DNA from: Pseudomonas sp. GCEP-101
GTDB lineage: Bacteria > Pseudomonadota > Gammaproteobacteria > Pseudomonadales > Pseudomonadaceae
Length of the DNA stretch: 64,000 bases
Assembly (NCBI RefSeq): GCF_025133575.1
Contig: NZ_CP104011.1
Coordinates: forward strand, 1,116,001 to 1,180,000
Direction: 5' to 3'
The notes below the pieces were generated by a model. It was not told the origin of the DNA, ran no database searches, and was given only the letters and a program-made list of their open reading frames with translations. This document shows positions 63,387 to 64,000 of this stretch, piece by piece; position 1 is the stretch's first letter, and each line of letters starts with the position of its first letter. Position numbers and translations under genes: made by a program.

Positions 63387-64000
63387 ATGTCCGAATCCCT
63401 GAGCACCGACATCCTCATCGTCGGCGGCGGCATCGCCGGCCTGTGGCTCAATGCCCGCCTGCGGCGCGCCGGCTTTTCCACCGTGCTGGTGGAGAGCACC
63501 GCGCTGGGCGGCGTGCAGAGCCTGCGCTCGCAGGGGATCATCCATGGCGGCACCAAGTACGCGCTGCACGGCGCGCTGACCGGCGCCTCGGAAGCCATCG
63601 CCGACATGCCGGCGCTGTGGCGCGATTGCCTGGCCGGCACCGGCGAGGTGGACCTGCGCGGCGTGCGCGTGCTTTCCGATGCCCATTACCTGTGGTCGCC
63701 CGGCGGCCTGGCCGGCAACCTCACCAGCTTCTTCGCCAGCAAGGCGGTGCGCAGCCGCGTCGCCCAGGTGAAAGGTGCGGACCTGCCGCCAGCGCTGCAG
63801 GACAAGGCCTTCAAGGGCAAGGCCTACCGCCTGACCGAACTGGTGCTGGACGTGCCCAGCCTGATCGCCCGCCTGGCCGAGCTGGCCGGCGATAGCCTGC
63901 TGGCCGGCGAGCGCATCGAAGCCCTGCGCGACGGCGACAGCCTGGCCGGCCTGCGCGTGGACGGCCGTGACATCCGCGCCCAGCGCGTGGTGCTCAGCGC
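63387..64000 (+). CDS. FAD-dependent oxidoreductase, N-terminal part (runs off the window)
   Basis: About 204 codons are present. ILIVGGGIAGLWLNARL near the N-terminus is the FAD-binding GxGxxG region of the DAO/glycerol-3-phosphate-dehydrogenase-like family. SLRSQGIIHGGTKYALHG is a second conserved block. Substrate unknown. GAGG lies 8 bases before ATG 63387, and TATACT at 63351 is a probable -10. The position matches PA4991 in PAO1 as I recall. Confidence 0.88.
   Translation, partial: MSESLSTDILIVGGGIAGLWLNARLRRAGFSTVLVESTALGGVQSLRSQGIIHGGTKYALHGALTGASEAIADMPALWRDCLAGTGEVDLRGVRVLSDAHYLWSPGGLAGNLTSFFASKAVRSRVAQVKGADLPPALQDKAFKGKAYRLTELVLDVPSLIARLAELAGDSLLAGERIEALRDGDSLAGLRVDGRDIRAQRVVLS

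Overview
The window is a high-GC, densely coded stretch of a Pseudomonas chromosome, most likely from the P. aeruginosa / P. citronellolis / P. nitroreducens side of the genus. Gene order matches, from memory, the PAO1 interval from rnr (PA4937) to PA4991: rnr, tRNA-Leu, purA, hisZ, hflCK, hflX, hfq, miaA, mutL, amiB, tsaE, nnrD, queG, orn, rsgA, motAB, rhdA, psd, fimX, serB, parC, parE, cpdA, nudF, thiC, opmH, waaA. The species call is inference from gene content; no 16S or marker comparison was possible.

Layout. 1-1.8 kb: the 5' part of RNase R and two identical tRNA-Leu(CAG) genes. 1.9-6.8 kb: a chemoreceptor, purA, hisZ and a small membrane protein. 7.1-17.3 kb: the leftward cluster nnrD-tsaE-amiB-mutL-miaA-hfq-hflX-hflK-hflC (cell wall, repair, tRNA and RNA metabolism, membrane protease control). 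17.4-20.3 kb: queG, orn, rsgA. 20.4-22.3 kb: motA-motB flagellar stator. 22.5-30.9 kb: an HDOD-domain protein, rhdA, psd, an HPP membrane protein, a PilZ-like protein and the c-di-GMP effector fimX. 31.2-38.6 kb: serB with a divergent Smp-like membrane protein, a membrane hydrolase, a lipoprotein phosphoesterase with an ArnT-like glycosyltransferase, and a PqiC-like lipoprotein. 38.7-47.2 kb: a leftward run of parC, aspartic protease, secreted esterase-like protein, parE, yqiA, cpdA, DUF1249 and nudF, with only 1-10 base overlaps or short gaps between most neighbours. 47.4-53.5 kb: a lipoprotein, cytX and thiC behind a TPP riboswitch, and the outer-membrane channel opmH.

53.6-60.4 kb is the accessory part. 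It opens with a long non-coding repeat, then carries a divergent metabolic module: class II aldolase and a periplasmic binding protein leftward, a cupin and a large flavin/iron-sulfur oxidoreductase rightward. The divergent promoter region is AT-rich and holds a palindrome. A lower-GC orphan gene and an XRE-cupin regulator follow. The substrate is unknown and no transporter permease or ATPase is present. This is the best candidate here for an undescribed system. 60.4-64 kb returns to core order: waaA, a LysR regulator, an SMR efflux protein and the start of an FAD oxidoreductase.

Intergenic regions are sprinkled with about ten copies of a GTAGGAGCG-type inverted repeat in three arm variants, plus a second CCCTCTCCC-type repeat. 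No CRISPR array, insertion sequence or prophage was seen.
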